From the NCBI RefSeq assembly GCF_030409325.1, contig NZ_JAUFPR010000002.1, positions 2,516,746 through 2,580,745 on the forward strand: a stretch of 64,000 bases of DNA, in the 5' to 3' direction. The DNA comes from Mucilaginibacter aquaedulcis. Its GTDB lineage: Bacteria > Bacteroidota > Bacteroidia > Sphingobacteriales > Sphingobacteriaceae. Positions within the stretch are counted from its first letter, which is position 1, and each line of letters starts with the position of its first letter. Both the position numbers and the translations under genes were made by a program. This document shows, in pieces, positions 7,690 through 16,245 of the stretch. The notes under the pieces were generated by a model. It saw only the letters and a program-made list of their open reading frames with translations, ran no database searches and was not told the DNA's origin.

Positions 7690-10600
7690 TTAGAATGATA
7701 CATTTAAGTTTACACCGTAGCTACGTACTGTTGGCGATTGCAAACCAGTGCTTGAAACAGCTGTATTGTATTGATCTAAATCCACATCCTTAAAGCGTTT
7801 ATCACCGTAGAAATACAGCAGGTTACGCCCGTAAACTGATAATGCAGCCTTTTTGATGAACGATTTATCTAACCACGCTTTAGGGAAATCGTAACCCAGG
7901 GTTACCTCGCGCAGTTTTGAGAATGTTTTGCTCATCAGGTTTGACTCGTCGGCATTGTAATACTTACTAACATAATCCTGCACCAGGGCGGTTTGCTTGT
8001 TAGGTGAGTACTGCAAAGCTGTGTAGTTAACTATTTTACCGGTTACAGGATCATAGTTAATTGAAGCTCCGTTTGATACGGTTACACCCTCGCCCACGTA
8101 GCTGCCGTTGTAGCCTGCCTTACCAAAGTTTTGCCAGTCTTTATAACGGGCATCGCCCAGTGCGCCGGTAGCAGTTTCAATGTTTGAACCACCACGCATG
8201 GTTTTGTTGTGCATGTAATCAATAATAACACCACCAACAGAACCATCAAACTGGAAACCCATGTTAAAGTTCTTGTAGCGTATTTTATTGGCAACGCTCC
8301 ATGCGTATTTTGCATTCTCGTTACCTAAGTATTGAGCAACAGGTAATATAAGGGGTTTACCGGCAGCATCATTAATGATCTGGCCTTGTGGTGTACGGGC
8401 AAACGCGGTACCATATAATTTATCGGTACGATCGCCAACTTTAAAGAATTGCTGATAAGTGCTTTGTCCCGGTGGCAGTTCTTTGTAAACTTCTTTAAAG
8501 GTTGATACGTTAACCAATACGTTCCAGGTGAAACCACCCAGGTTCCTGATCGGTGTACCTTCTACTGAAACTTCATAACCTGTTTTACGGGTTTTAAGCG
8601 CGTTCAGATATAAAGTTGTATAACCTGTTGAGGTTGATATATCATTAGCCAAAATACGCGGACCATCAATGTACTGGAACGCTGTAGCTGATAAACCTAA
8701 ACGGTTTTGTAAGAATTTAATATCAAAACCTTCTTCATAGTTTACACGGGTTGAGGTTTTAATGTTGTTCTGATACAAAAAGTCTGAAGCTGATGCAGCA
8801 GGCTGACCGTTGTATGGTTTGCTGGTTAAGTAAAACGGATTAAGCTGGTAGCTTGGACCATTGTATGGCGACTGGTAAACGGTACCGTAACCCAGCGGAT
8901 TTAAGAACAAAGGATTATCTTTTGGATTGCTGGTTGTTGTTTGACCACCATATACCGAGATAGCATTAAATGGAGCCGAACCAATTGTTGGGCTTGAAGC
9001 ATCGGCTTTTACAGTTGAGTAAGAAGCTCTTGCTTTTAAGAATGAAATTACGGTTGGCAATTTAATGTAATCAGAAATTACAGTTGCTGCCGATGCACTT
9101 GGATAGTAATAAGTAGTTACGTTTTGGAAAGCCGATGATTTATCAACACGGCCGGTGCTTGATAAGGTAGCATATTTACCAAACGAAGCATCCAAAGAGT
9201 AATACTGGCTAAATACACGCTCCTGTGAACTGAAGCTGCTTGCCTGGATAGGATTTTTAGAGTTACTGAATGAATAAACTTCAGGAACGTTCAAATAATC
9301 AGTTGAGGTCCAGCTGGAGTTGTAGTTAAAGCTGCGCAGGTTTGAACCAACTAAACCTGATAAGTTAAGAAACTTGGCAATGGTGTAGTTATAGTTGATG
9401 AATAACTCGGTGTTATTATCAAACAGGTTACGGCGGTCTTCGCGGTAATCGCCCTGGTTACCTTCACGGCCATAAGGGTGAGCCGAAAACGGCAGATCCT
9501 CTGTACGTAAAATGTTGTAGGTATCAATCTGCGAGCGTAAGGTAACGTTCAGGTTATCATTGAACTTATAGTTACCGGATAAGTAACCGTAAGTATCATT
9601 TTTGTAATGACCTCTTGTCCATTTTTCGGTAAGCAGGTATGGGTTGTGGTAACGGGTATACTCAGCAAATACTGATTGTACACCTTCTTTACCTGGTGCC
9701 CAGATAGCCTTAATATCAGGTGCGTTGATATCCCAATCGGCACCAGTCCAAACAGCTATGTTATAGATGATACTGTTAGGACCATATTGAACGTCTGGAA
9801 AGTTATCAGTTGATTGTCTGTTGAAATCAACGTTGGCTTCAAATTTCAACTTTGAAGTTGGGTTAAATGAAGCATAAAAGTTAGCGTTGGCTATATCTAA
9901 ATACTGTGAAGGGATATAGCTGGTTTGGTGCTGTTGCGAAATAGAGAAACGGGTTACATAATTATCGCCAACTGCTCCTAATGAAACGTTGTTGTTGGTT
10001 TGATAACCTGTTTTCAAAAAGTTTTTCAAGTTGTCTTTACCACGGGCAGTGTATGGGGTTGCCTGGCGTACGCCGTTAACAATAGGGCTGTCATACTGAG
10101 GTATCAGCTGGCCTGCAAAGTAAGGGCCCCAAACGTCGTAATCACTATCCACACCACCTGGTGCGCCACCTTTACCATCAACAAATGTGTAAAAAGTATT
10201 TTCGCCCGCGCCAAATTTATTTTGTGTACGTGGGAAGGCAAGGAAACCGGTATTCATAACCGTACTGCTGTTTATATCAACAGTTAATCCTTTTTTGTTT
10301 TTATCACCTTTTTTAGTAGTGATCAAAATAGCGCCGTTTTGCGCACGGCTACCGTATAATGCTGCCGCGGCAGGACCTTTTAACACGGTGTAAGTTTCAA
10401 TATCATCAGGGCTGATATTGTAAGTATCCGTATTGATCGGGAAACCGTCAACAACGTATAACGATACCGAGTTACCCCTTATTAATACCGAAGGGTTACC
10501 CAATAACTCGGCCGATGGGCCTACCGATAAACCTGCCACTTTACCAGTTAAACCGGTAATAGGGTTAGGGTCACGGGCAGTAGTTACATCGGCACCGCTT

Positions 10601-10986
10601 ACGGCTTGTAATGAATAACCAATACGGCGTGTTTCTTTTTTAACACCGAGGGCTGTAACCACAACCTCGTTAAGTGTTTTGTTGTTGCCGTTCATGCTTA
10701 CATTTATAACGGCCTTATCGCCAACCACAACATTTTGTGGTGCGTAACCTATAAATGTAAAGGTGAGGGTTTGACCGGCAGTAGCGGTGATGAAGTAATG
10801 ACCGTCAACATCGGTAATGGTACCTTTTTTCTGGTCTTTTAACATAATACTTACCCCTGGAAGCGGCAAGTGGTTTTCATCGGTTACTGTTCCGCTTATT
10901 TTGGTTTGTCCAAATAAAATAGATGGAGCCACACAAAATAGTAAAACCGTGATCAGGGTTTTCAATTTCAGGTAAAACTTGTTCAT
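7690..10986 (-). CDS. SusC/RagA-family TonB-linked outer-membrane transporter
   Basis: I place the start at 10986, where MNKFYLKLKTL begins a proper signal peptide ending at FGQ; the open frame continues upstream to 11031, but that extension would be in front of the signal peptide. The protein has about 1098 residues: a carboxypeptidase-regulatory-like domain (about 28-115), a TonB-box-like LNEVVVTALG, the plug domain (about 120-240) with the VYVVDG-like segment, and a long beta-barrel ending in aromatic NLNVSF. It imports large nutrients through the outer membrane using TonB energy. It is followed by its SusD partner and by three phosphoesterases and preceded by phnZ, all on the same strand. 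Confidence 0.93.
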   Translation of the reverse strand: MNKFYLKLKTLITVLLFCVAPSILFGQTKISGTVTDENHLPLPGVSIMLKDQKKGTITDVDGHYFITATAGQTLTFTFIGYAPQNVVVGDKAVINVSMNGNNKTLNEVVVTALGVKKETRRIGYSLQAVSGADVTTARDPNPITGLTGKVAGLSVGPSAELLGNPSVLIRGNSVSLYVVDGFPINTDTYNISPDDIETYTVLKGPAAAALYGSRAQNGAILITTKKGDKNKKGLTVDINSSTVMNTGFLAFPRTQNKFGAGENTFYTFVDGKGGAPGGVDSDYDVWGPYFAGQLIPQYDSPIVNGVRQATPYTARGKDNLKNFLKTGYQTNNNVSLGAVGDNYVTRFSISQQHQTSYIPSQYLDIANANFYASFNPTSKLKFEANVDFNRQSTDNFPDVQYGPNSIIYNIAVWTGADWDINAPDIKAIWAPGKEGVQSVFAEYTRYHNPYLLTEKWTRGHYKNDTYGYLSGNYKFNDNLNVTLRSQIDTYNILRTEDLPFSAHPYGREGNQGDYREDRRNLFDNNTELFINYNYTIAKFLNLSGLVGSNLRSFNYNSSWTSTDYLNVPEVYSFSNSKNPIQASSFSSQERVFSQYYSLDASFGKYATLSSTGRVDKSSAFQNVTTYYYPSASAATVISDYIKLPTVISFLKARASYSTVKADASSPTIGSAPFNAISVYGGQTTTSNPKDNPLFLNPLGYGTVYQSPYNGPSYQLNPFYLTSKPYNGQPAASASDFLYQNNIKTSTRVNYEEGFDIKFLQNRLGLSATAFQYIDGPRILANDISTSTGYTTLYLNALKTRKTGYEVSVEGTPIRNLGGFTWNVLVNVSTFKEVYKELPPGQSTYQQFFKVGDRTDKLYGTAFARTPQGQIINDAAGKPLILPVAQYLGNENAKYAWSVANKIRYKNFNMGFQFDGSVGGVIIDYMHNKTMRGGSNIETATGALGDARYKDWQNFGKAGYNGSYVGEGVTVSNGASINYDPVTGKIVNYTALQYSPNKQTALVQDYVSKYYNADESNLMSKTFSKLREVTLGYDFPKAWLDKSFIKKAALSVYGRNLLYFYGDKRFKDVDLDQYNTAVSSTGLQSPTVRSYGVNLNVSF

Positions 10987-11026
10987 CTGCAAAAATTTAA
11001 GGGTGAGGAGAAAGATTTTTTCATAC

Positions 11027-11059
11027 AGCAATACTAAACTTTGTTTATTATTAGTAAAC
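11027..11059 (-). promoter_or_regulatory. promoter/operator region of the susC operon sharing a motif with phnX
   Basis: On the minus strand 11042-11027 reads AAAGTTTAGTATTGCT, identical over 16 bases to 12740-12755 in front of phnX. A second inverted motif GTTTA-N7-TAAAC spans 11043-11059. TAGTATTG (11036-11029) resembles the Bacteroidota -7 box TAnnTTTG with one mismatch. The elements lie about 40-75 bp before the susC start. A regulator binding site overlapping the promoter is my inference. Confidence 0.5.
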
Positions 11060-11165
11060 CAACTTAGTATTAAACTATGCTTAATCTTATGTTCACCCTG
11101 CGTTAAGCAGCTGATTTATGTAACAGGAGCGTTACATCATGCTTACAAAAAGTTAACAAGCTTTA

Positions 11166-11750
11166 TCAACTATTAACCAGTTGCAGGTGGGTTAAAGCCA
11201 TGGCCTTCAAAAGTTCCATGTTATTTACAGGTACATTCATCTCTTTAGCCATATCATCCCAGTAGCGTAGCCTTACAATAAGTTCGGCATCGGGGTTAAG
11301 CTCAAAGTCATTAGCTTCCTCTTCGGTCATTACCCCACCCTGAAACTCCAGCGTACCCTTACTGGCGTCAGACAGGCGATTATAATATTCAGGATATTTA
11401 TAAGTAAGGTATCTTTTAGCAATTACGTGGCCCTGCACCAGGTTAGCCACCCTTTCAGAAAAACCACGCTCCAGCAAGTAATCGGCACCCAGTTTTTCAT
11501 GATCAACGTTGCCCATGCCATCCATACTTTCGGCCTCGTCGGCATCGGCACATAAGTGGCCTATGTCATGAAAAAAAGCAGCCAGTACAACCTCATCATC
11601 ATAACCCTCGGCCATGGCCAAAGCCGCGGCCTGCGACATATGCTCTAACTGCGAAACCGGTTCGCCTATGTAGTCTTCGTCACCAAATTTTTCGTAAAGA
11701 GAAAATACTTCCTTAACAACGGCCTGCGGATTATACTGAGAAAAAGTCAT
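11166..11750 (-). CDS. phnZ: PhnZ-like HD-domain mixed-valent diiron oxygenase for phosphonate C-P cleavage
   Basis: A 194-residue soluble HD-domain protein. It shows Tyr27 and Glu30 in DYIGEPVSQLEH, His37, HD at 61-62, His84, His108 and Asp165, spaced as the substrate lid (Tyr24/Glu27) and iron ligands that I recall for PhnZ, plus the QGG(V)M segment at 137-141 of the phosphonate HD oxygenases. PhnZ splits (R)-2-amino-1-hydroxyethylphosphonate into glycine and phosphate using O2. The usual partner PhnY, an alpha-ketoglutarate dioxygenase that makes this substrate, is not in the window. The gene diverges from the XRE-cupin regulator (190 bp) and is followed after 179 bp by susC on the same strand. 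A general HD phosphohydrolase is the alternative but would lack the Tyr/Glu lid. Confidence 0.82.
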   Translation of the reverse strand: MTFSQYNPQAVVKEVFSLYEKFGDEDYIGEPVSQLEHMSQAAALAMAEGYDDEVVLAAFFHDIGHLCADADEAESMDGMGNVDHEKLGADYLLERGFSERVANLVQGHVIAKRYLTYKYPEYYNRLSDASKGTLEFQGGVMTEEEANDFELNPDAELIVRLRYWDDMAKEMNVPVNNMELLKAMALTHLQLVNS

Positions 11751-11940
11751 AATTTGGTTTTTGTTTGCAAATAAAAGGCCTGCACATTATCAAAACATTA
11801 AATGTTTGTGAAATATACTTCATGCTTAACATAGCTTTGCCCGATTTCGTTTTTTTAACATACCATTAACTTTTTTGAATTTTGAGTTTTGGTTTTGGAG
11901 TTCTACATTCGGCTTTTAATTAATATGTAATAACGTTATA

Positions 11941-12519
11941 ATGGAAGAAGACATACTGATACAGATCAGTAACCGTATTAAAGAACGCCGCCGCGAAAAA
12001 AATATCACCGTACAGGAACTTGCCCTCCGGGCCAACGTAAGTAAAGGCCTTATCTCGCAAATTGAAAACAGCCGCACCATACCATCGCTCATTGTACTGA
12101 TTGATATTGTTAAAGCTCTGGAAATTGACCTGAACGAGTTTTTTAAAGATATCCGCACCAAAGGCGATCACCTGCCTGTTTTAGTAAAGCGAAAAGCCGA
12201 ATACGAACATTTTGAAAAAGAACATGCTACAGGCTTTCATTATCAACGCATTTTCACGCAATCCATTAACCAATCCACGGTTGATATAGTGATACTTGAA
12301 CTGGAACCAAACGCCATACGTCCACTGGTTGAAACCGATGCCTTTGAATACAAATACATTTTACAGGGCGAGGTAGAATACCAGTTTAATGATGACAAGG
12401 TAACCCTGCACCAGGGCGACTCGATGCTGTTTGACGGCCGCATACCCCATACCCCAAAAAACCTGGGCAATATTACCGCCACCATGCTGGTGATCTATTT
12501 TTTTGAAGAAAAAAAATAG
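11941..12519 (+). CDS. XRE-family regulator with C-terminal cupin sensor domain
   Basis: A 192-residue protein. Residues about 8-65 form a lambda-repressor-like helix-turn-helix (VQELALRANVSKGLISQIENS), and about 115-190 form a cupin barrel (ILQGEVEYQFND, LHQGDSMLFDGRIPH). Such one-component regulators bind a small metabolite in the cupin and control neighbouring catabolic or transport genes. It lies between divergent phnZ and the phnX operon, so it is the natural candidate to control both and perhaps susC. Its own promoter region holds a perfect 15-bp palindrome near 11793-11809 (AAACATT-A-AATGTTT). The effector is unknown; a phosphonate or amine is plausible. Confidence 0.88.
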   Translation: MEEDILIQISNRIKERRREKNITVQELALRANVSKGLISQIENSRTIPSLIVLIDIVKALEIDLNEFFKDIRTKGDHLPVLVKRKAEYEHFEKEHATGFHYQRIFTQSINQSTVDIVILELEPNAIRPLVETDAFEYKYILQGEVEYQFNDDKVTLHQGDSMLFDGRIPHTPKNLGNITATMLVIYFFEEKK

Positions 12520-12564
12520 GGAGCCTTTATTCTTATTGAGCATTGCTGCGACTATTAAGCAGTA

Positions 12565-12646
12565 GCCCCCTCTAAATCTCCCCCAAAGGGGGAGACTTAA
12601 TAAATGCATTTTAAAGCCCTCTCCTTTGGAGAGGGTTGGGTGAGGC
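12565..12646. repeat. family A intergenic repeat (CTCCCCCAAAGGGGGAG type)
   Basis: Two short hairpins, 12565-12594 and 12617-12646, form this element. The same pair in opposite orientation is at 21199-21279. It sits between the XRE regulator and phnX and probably separates their transcripts. Confidence 0.75.
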
Positions 12647-12723
12647 TTCTGCTCTTCGTATCTCGCAATTAGGCGTGTTTCTACATATCCTCCTCCCTTA
12701 ACCCAACCTTAACACTAATTTAG

Positions 12724-12762
12724 TTTGGTATTAATAAATAAAGTTTAGTATTGCTAAACTTT
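12724..12762 (+). promoter_or_regulatory. phnX operon promoter with overlapping palindromic operator
   Basis: TTTG at 12724-12727 and TAGTATTG at 12747-12754 are spaced by 19 bp, as expected for a Bacteroidota promoter (TTTG / TAnnTTTG, one mismatch). Overlapping the -7 box is a perfect inverted repeat at 12740-12762, with 9-bp arms and a 5-bp spacer. The left half and spacer are identical to the motif before susC (11027-11042). The start codon of phnX follows 14 bp later. Confidence 0.55.
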
Positions 12763-12775
12763 ATTACATGTTATT

Positions 12776-13462
12776 ATGGCCATTAAATTAGTAGTATTCG
12801 ATATTGCCGGCACTACGGTTAAAGACGATCACGAGGTAAGCAAAGCCTTTCAGGCAGCGATGAAAAAATCAGGATACGAGGTTGAGATAGCCAAAATTGA
12901 TCCGCTGATGGGTTATGAAAAAACGCTGGCTATCCGCAAAATGCTTCATGAGCATGAGCCGGATACCGCTCTGATCACCGATGATTTGGTAAACACCATT
13001 CACAAAGAGTTTGTGCAGCAAATGATCAATTTTTACCAGTTTGAACCCGGTATTGAGCCACTCCCCCATGTTGAAGAAACATTGACTGCCCTGCGCGCGG
13101 CCGGTGTACAGGTAGGTATTAACACCGGTTTTTCACGTGATATTGCCGATACCATTGTTACCCGCCTGCAATGGCGTGAAAAAGGACTGATTGACCATGT
13201 GGTAGGGTCAGACGAAGTAGAACTTGGTCGCCCGCACCCTTACATGATCCAGAAAATGATGAACGAAGGCGGCATAACCGATCCGTTGGAAGTAGCCAAA
13301 GTTGGCGATACCGAGGTTGATGTACGCGAAGGGCAAAATGCAGGCTGCCGTTATGTTATAGGTGTAACCACCGGCATATTTTCGCGCGCCGAACTGGAAA
13401 CCTACAACCCTACCCATATTATTGATGATATAGCACAAGTAATTGACATCATAAACCAATAA
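12776..13462 (+). CDS. phnX: phosphonatase-like HAD hydrolase (phosphonoacetaldehyde hydrolase type)
   Basis: A 228-residue HAD-superfamily enzyme. Motif I is FDIAGTTV with nucleophile Asp9 and an alanine two residues later, where most HAD phosphatases have a second Asp; this Ala is characteristic of phosphonatases. Lys49 in MGYEKTLAIR is placed in the cap domain where the Schiff-base lysine is expected. Motif II is NTGFS and the C-terminal motif KVGDTEVDVREG binds Mg2+. The reaction expected is phosphonoacetaldehyde to acetaldehyde plus phosphate in the cytoplasm. It belongs to the phosphonatase-like subfamily (TIGR03351 as I recall). It is the first gene of an operon with the transporter (4-bp gap) and FAD enzyme. 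Confidence 0.85.
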   Translation: MAIKLVVFDIAGTTVKDDHEVSKAFQAAMKKSGYEVEIAKIDPLMGYEKTLAIRKMLHEHEPDTALITDDLVNTIHKEFVQQMINFYQFEPGIEPLPHVEETLTALRAAGVQVGINTGFSRDIADTIVTRLQWREKGLIDHVVGSDEVELGRPHPYMIQKMMNEGGITDPLEVAKVGDTEVDVREGQNAGCRYVIGVTTGIFSRAELETYNPTHIIDDIAQVIDIINQ

Positions 13463-13466
13463 GGCT

Positions 13467-14813
13467 ATGAAGCTGATTGATCAATTGCGGGCAAGGGTAG
13501 CCAAATGGCCATACGCCCTGCTATCGGTAATGGCAGCTGTTGCGGCCTTTGGGTTGTATACGTCCATGTATGCGTTTCGAAAGGCATTTGCGGCCGGCAC
13601 TTTTACCGGGCAACAATACCTGCATATTGATTATAAGGTTTGGCTTGTAATTACACAGGTTATCGGTTACACCTTCAGCAAGTTTTATGGTATCCGCTTT
13701 ATTGCCGAGGTAAACAGCAAAAACAGGGCGCGTTATATTTTAACGCTTATTGGTATTGCCTGGCTGGCCCTGCTGGCCTTTGCCGTGGTGCCTGCCCCAT
13801 ATAATATTGTTTTCCTGTTTATTAACGGCTTTCCCCTGGGCCTTATCTGGGGCTTGGTTTTCGGTTATCTGGAAGGCCGCCGTTCTACCGAGTTTATGGC
13901 CGCGGTGTTGTCTATCAGCTTAATATTTGCATCGGGTTTTGTAAAAACGGTTGGGCGCACGCTGCTTACCGTTTTTCATGTGAACGAATATCATATGCCG
14001 TTTTTAACAGGCGCCATATTTGTATTGCCCCTGCTGCTGTTTGTATTTTGCATGGAACTGATGCCAGCCCCCACTGCAGAAGATAAACAACAACGTGCCG
14101 AACGCAGCCCTATGAACGCGGCCGAGCGTAAACAATTCCTGATGCGCTTTTTGCCGGGTATCATCCTCACCATTATCATATATGTACTACTCACCATAAT
14201 GCGCGATGTACGTGATAATTTCGAGGTAGAGATATGGGCCGATCTGGGTGTAAAAAGCAACAGCATTTATACCAATATTGATTCCATTATATCAGTCATC
14301 GTACTGGTGGCCATGAGCTTACTTATCCTGGTCAAAAAAAACCTGAAAGCTTTCAGCATCATTCACCTGCTTATTATTGGCGGCTGTGTGCTGGTTGGTG
14401 TTTCAACCATGCTGTTCACGCTGAAACTCATTAGCTCCGTAAGCTGGATGACCATGGCCGGCCTCGGTCTTTATTTAGGATACGTACCCTACAACGCCAT
14501 ATTTTTTGAGCGCATGATAGCTACCTTTAACTATCGCAGCAACGTGGGCTTTATCATGTACGTGGCAGACTCTATGGGTTACCTGGGCAGCGTAAGTATT
14601 TTGCTGGTAAAGGAACTGGGTCGCCCTAACATTAGCTGGGGTAACTTTTTTAAAGAAGGCGTCATGATCGTAGCCGTTGTGGGCGGTATTTGCGGCGTGC
14701 TATCGCTCCTATACTTTTTACAAAGTGCCGGGGGAAGTAATTCAAAATTAAAAAGTCAAAATTCAAAAAAAAACGATCCGGAGACTGATGATCTGATAAC
14801 ATCATTAACCTGA
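13467..14813 (+). CDS. DUF5690-family major-facilitator-like membrane transporter
   Basis: A 448-residue integral membrane protein with about 12 hydrophobic segments and a central cytoplasmic loop (about 208-225, rich in charged residues). I recognise the DUF5690 family, which is MFS-like and has no assigned substrate. It starts 4 bp after phnX and ends 13 bp before the FAD oxidoreductase, so it is part of their operon, and no ABC phosphonate transporter is present. It is therefore a good candidate for uptake of 2-aminoethylphosphonate or a related phosphonate. The last 20 or so residues (SNSKLKSQNSKKND) look like a repeat-derived tail, since the DNA there resembles the AAAATTCAAAA-type intergenic repeats. 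Confidence 0.85.
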   Translation: MKLIDQLRARVAKWPYALLSVMAAVAAFGLYTSMYAFRKAFAAGTFTGQQYLHIDYKVWLVITQVIGYTFSKFYGIRFIAEVNSKNRARYILTLIGIAWLALLAFAVVPAPYNIVFLFINGFPLGLIWGLVFGYLEGRRSTEFMAAVLSISLIFASGFVKTVGRTLLTVFHVNEYHMPFLTGAIFVLPLLLFVFCMELMPAPTAEDKQQRAERSPMNAAERKQFLMRFLPGIILTIIIYVLLTIMRDVRDNFEVEIWADLGVKSNSIYTNIDSIISVIVLVAMSLLILVKKNLKAFSIIHLLIIGGCVLVGVSTMLFTLKLISSVSWMTMAGLGLYLGYVPYNAIFFERMIATFNYRSNVGFIMYVADSMGYLGSVSILLVKELGRPNISWGNFFKEGVMIVAVVGGICGVLSLLYFLQSAGGSNSKLKSQNSKKNDPETDDLITSLT

Positions 14814-14826
14814 TCATATTTATCAT

Positions 14827-15993
14827 ATGAATCAAGATCAATCAAAAAACTCCCCCTTCAGTGGGCAGGAGCGCTCTGCAATTATCATAGGCGCGGGCAT
14901 TGTGGGTTTAGCCACTGCCAGGGCTTTAGCCACGCGTGGTTATAAAGTAACTGTGTTTGAACGTAACGAACGCGCGGTTGGAGCTTCCATCCGTAATTTT
15001 GGTATGATATGGCCTATTGGCCAGGCCACCGGCCCGTTGTTTGACCGTGCCATGCTATCGCGCAGCATCTGGAAAACCATTTGTACCGAAGCAGGTATAT
15101 GGCATAATGAAGTTGGCTCATTACACCTGGCCTATCATGATGATGAGTTACAGGTAATAAAAGAATATGTGGACGTTAACCACTCCTTTCGCGATTGCGC
15201 CCTGCTGAACCCCGAGCAGGCGCTTTCCAAATCTCCCGCCGTTAACCCTAATGGTTTAAAAGGCGCTTTATGGAGCGGTGAGGATATGATCGTTGAATCG
15301 CGCGAGGCTGTAGGGCAGGTTGCTAAATACCTGGCCGAAAAGTATGGCGTAGAATTTCACTGGAATACCGCCATCAGCCGTATTGAGCATCCCAAAGTAA
15401 TTTCGGGCAGTCAAAGCTGGCAGGCCGACGAGATATTTGTATGCAGTGGTGCCGAATTTGAAACGCTTTATCCTGAGCTTTTTGCGCAAACTCCTATAAC
15501 CAAGTGCAAACTGCAAATGATGCGCCTGGTTACACAGCCCGATGAATGGCGCATAGGCCCATCGTTATGCGGTGGTTTATCCATGATCCATTACCCCGGC
15601 TTTCAGGCAGCAGCCTCATTACCTGCACTCCGCAAACGTTATGAAGAACAATACGCCACCCACTTAAAATGGGGCATCCACGTAATGGTATCACAAAATG
15701 GCAGCGGCGAGCTCACCATCGGCGACTCGCACGAATATGGCTTAGTACACGACCCATTTGACAAGGCATTTATTAATAATTTGATAACTGAGTACTTACA
15801 TACTTTTGCCACCTTTAAGGACTGGAGCTTACTACAATCATGGCACGGAATCTATCCCAAAATGACCAACGGCGCTACCGAACTGATAGTAGAAATTGAA
15901 CCCGGTGTAACCGTAATAAACGGCGTAGGCGGCAACGGCATGACACTTTCATTCGGCCTCTGCGAAGAGGTAATTGCCGCAAGGGTTGGGTAG
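14827..15993 (+). CDS. FAD-dependent amine oxidoreductase of the phosphonate-associated TIGR03364 type
   Basis: A 388-residue DAO-family flavoenzyme. The FAD-binding Rossmann motif IIIGAGIVGLATA lies at 19-31, a second FAD-contact segment GASIRNFGMIWP at about 52-63, and the C-terminal INGVGGNGMTLSFG closes the flavin site. The subfamily (TIGR03364, earlier proposed as HpnW) recurs in phosphonate operons and, as I recall, oxidises 2-aminoethylphosphonate or its N-methyl form to phosphonoacetaldehyde. Here it is encoded with the phosphonatase that would use this product, and there is no PhnW transaminase in view. The start at 14827 follows the transporter by 13 bp. Alternative: glycine/sarcosine oxidase, which is less likely in this context. 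Confidence 0.85.
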   Translation: MNQDQSKNSPFSGQERSAIIIGAGIVGLATARALATRGYKVTVFERNERAVGASIRNFGMIWPIGQATGPLFDRAMLSRSIWKTICTEAGIWHNEVGSLHLAYHDDELQVIKEYVDVNHSFRDCALLNPEQALSKSPAVNPNGLKGALWSGEDMIVESREAVGQVAKYLAEKYGVEFHWNTAISRIEHPKVISGSQSWQADEIFVCSGAEFETLYPELFAQTPITKCKLQMMRLVTQPDEWRIGPSLCGGLSMIHYPGFQAAASLPALRKRYEEQYATHLKWGIHVMVSQNGSGELTIGDSHEYGLVHDPFDKAFINNLITEYLHTFATFKDWSLLQSWHGIYPKMTNGATELIVEIEPGVTVINGVGGNGMTLSFGLCEEVIAARVG

Positions 15994-16076
15994 TTTTTGG
16001 GTAATGGACTCTTGTTGATAGTTCATGGATTTATAAATTTGTTTGTACTTTTAAAATAAGCGCAGGCTTGTGCGAT

Positions 16077-16184
16077 TCCTTCCCTGGGGAAGGAGAAGGA
16101 AAGGGTTTATGCGGTTATTTAATTTAACGTAGAAACCCCTCCCTGCTCATGCGCAACCTCACTCACCCCTCCCAAGGGAGGGAA
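16077..16184. repeat. degenerate intergenic repeat (variant of family A)
   Basis: A hairpin TTCCCTGGGGAA at about 16080-16092 is paired at distance with CCCTCCCAAGGGAGGG at about 16167-16182. The layout of two short GC-rich hairpins about 80 bp apart is like that of family A. Remnants of the ACTCAAAACTCA repeat follow at 16208-16240. Confidence 0.5.
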
Positions 16185-16245
16185 TAATAAAATGTTTAAA
16201 TAACTGATAAGAACTCAAAACTCACTACTTACCACTCATTACCAT

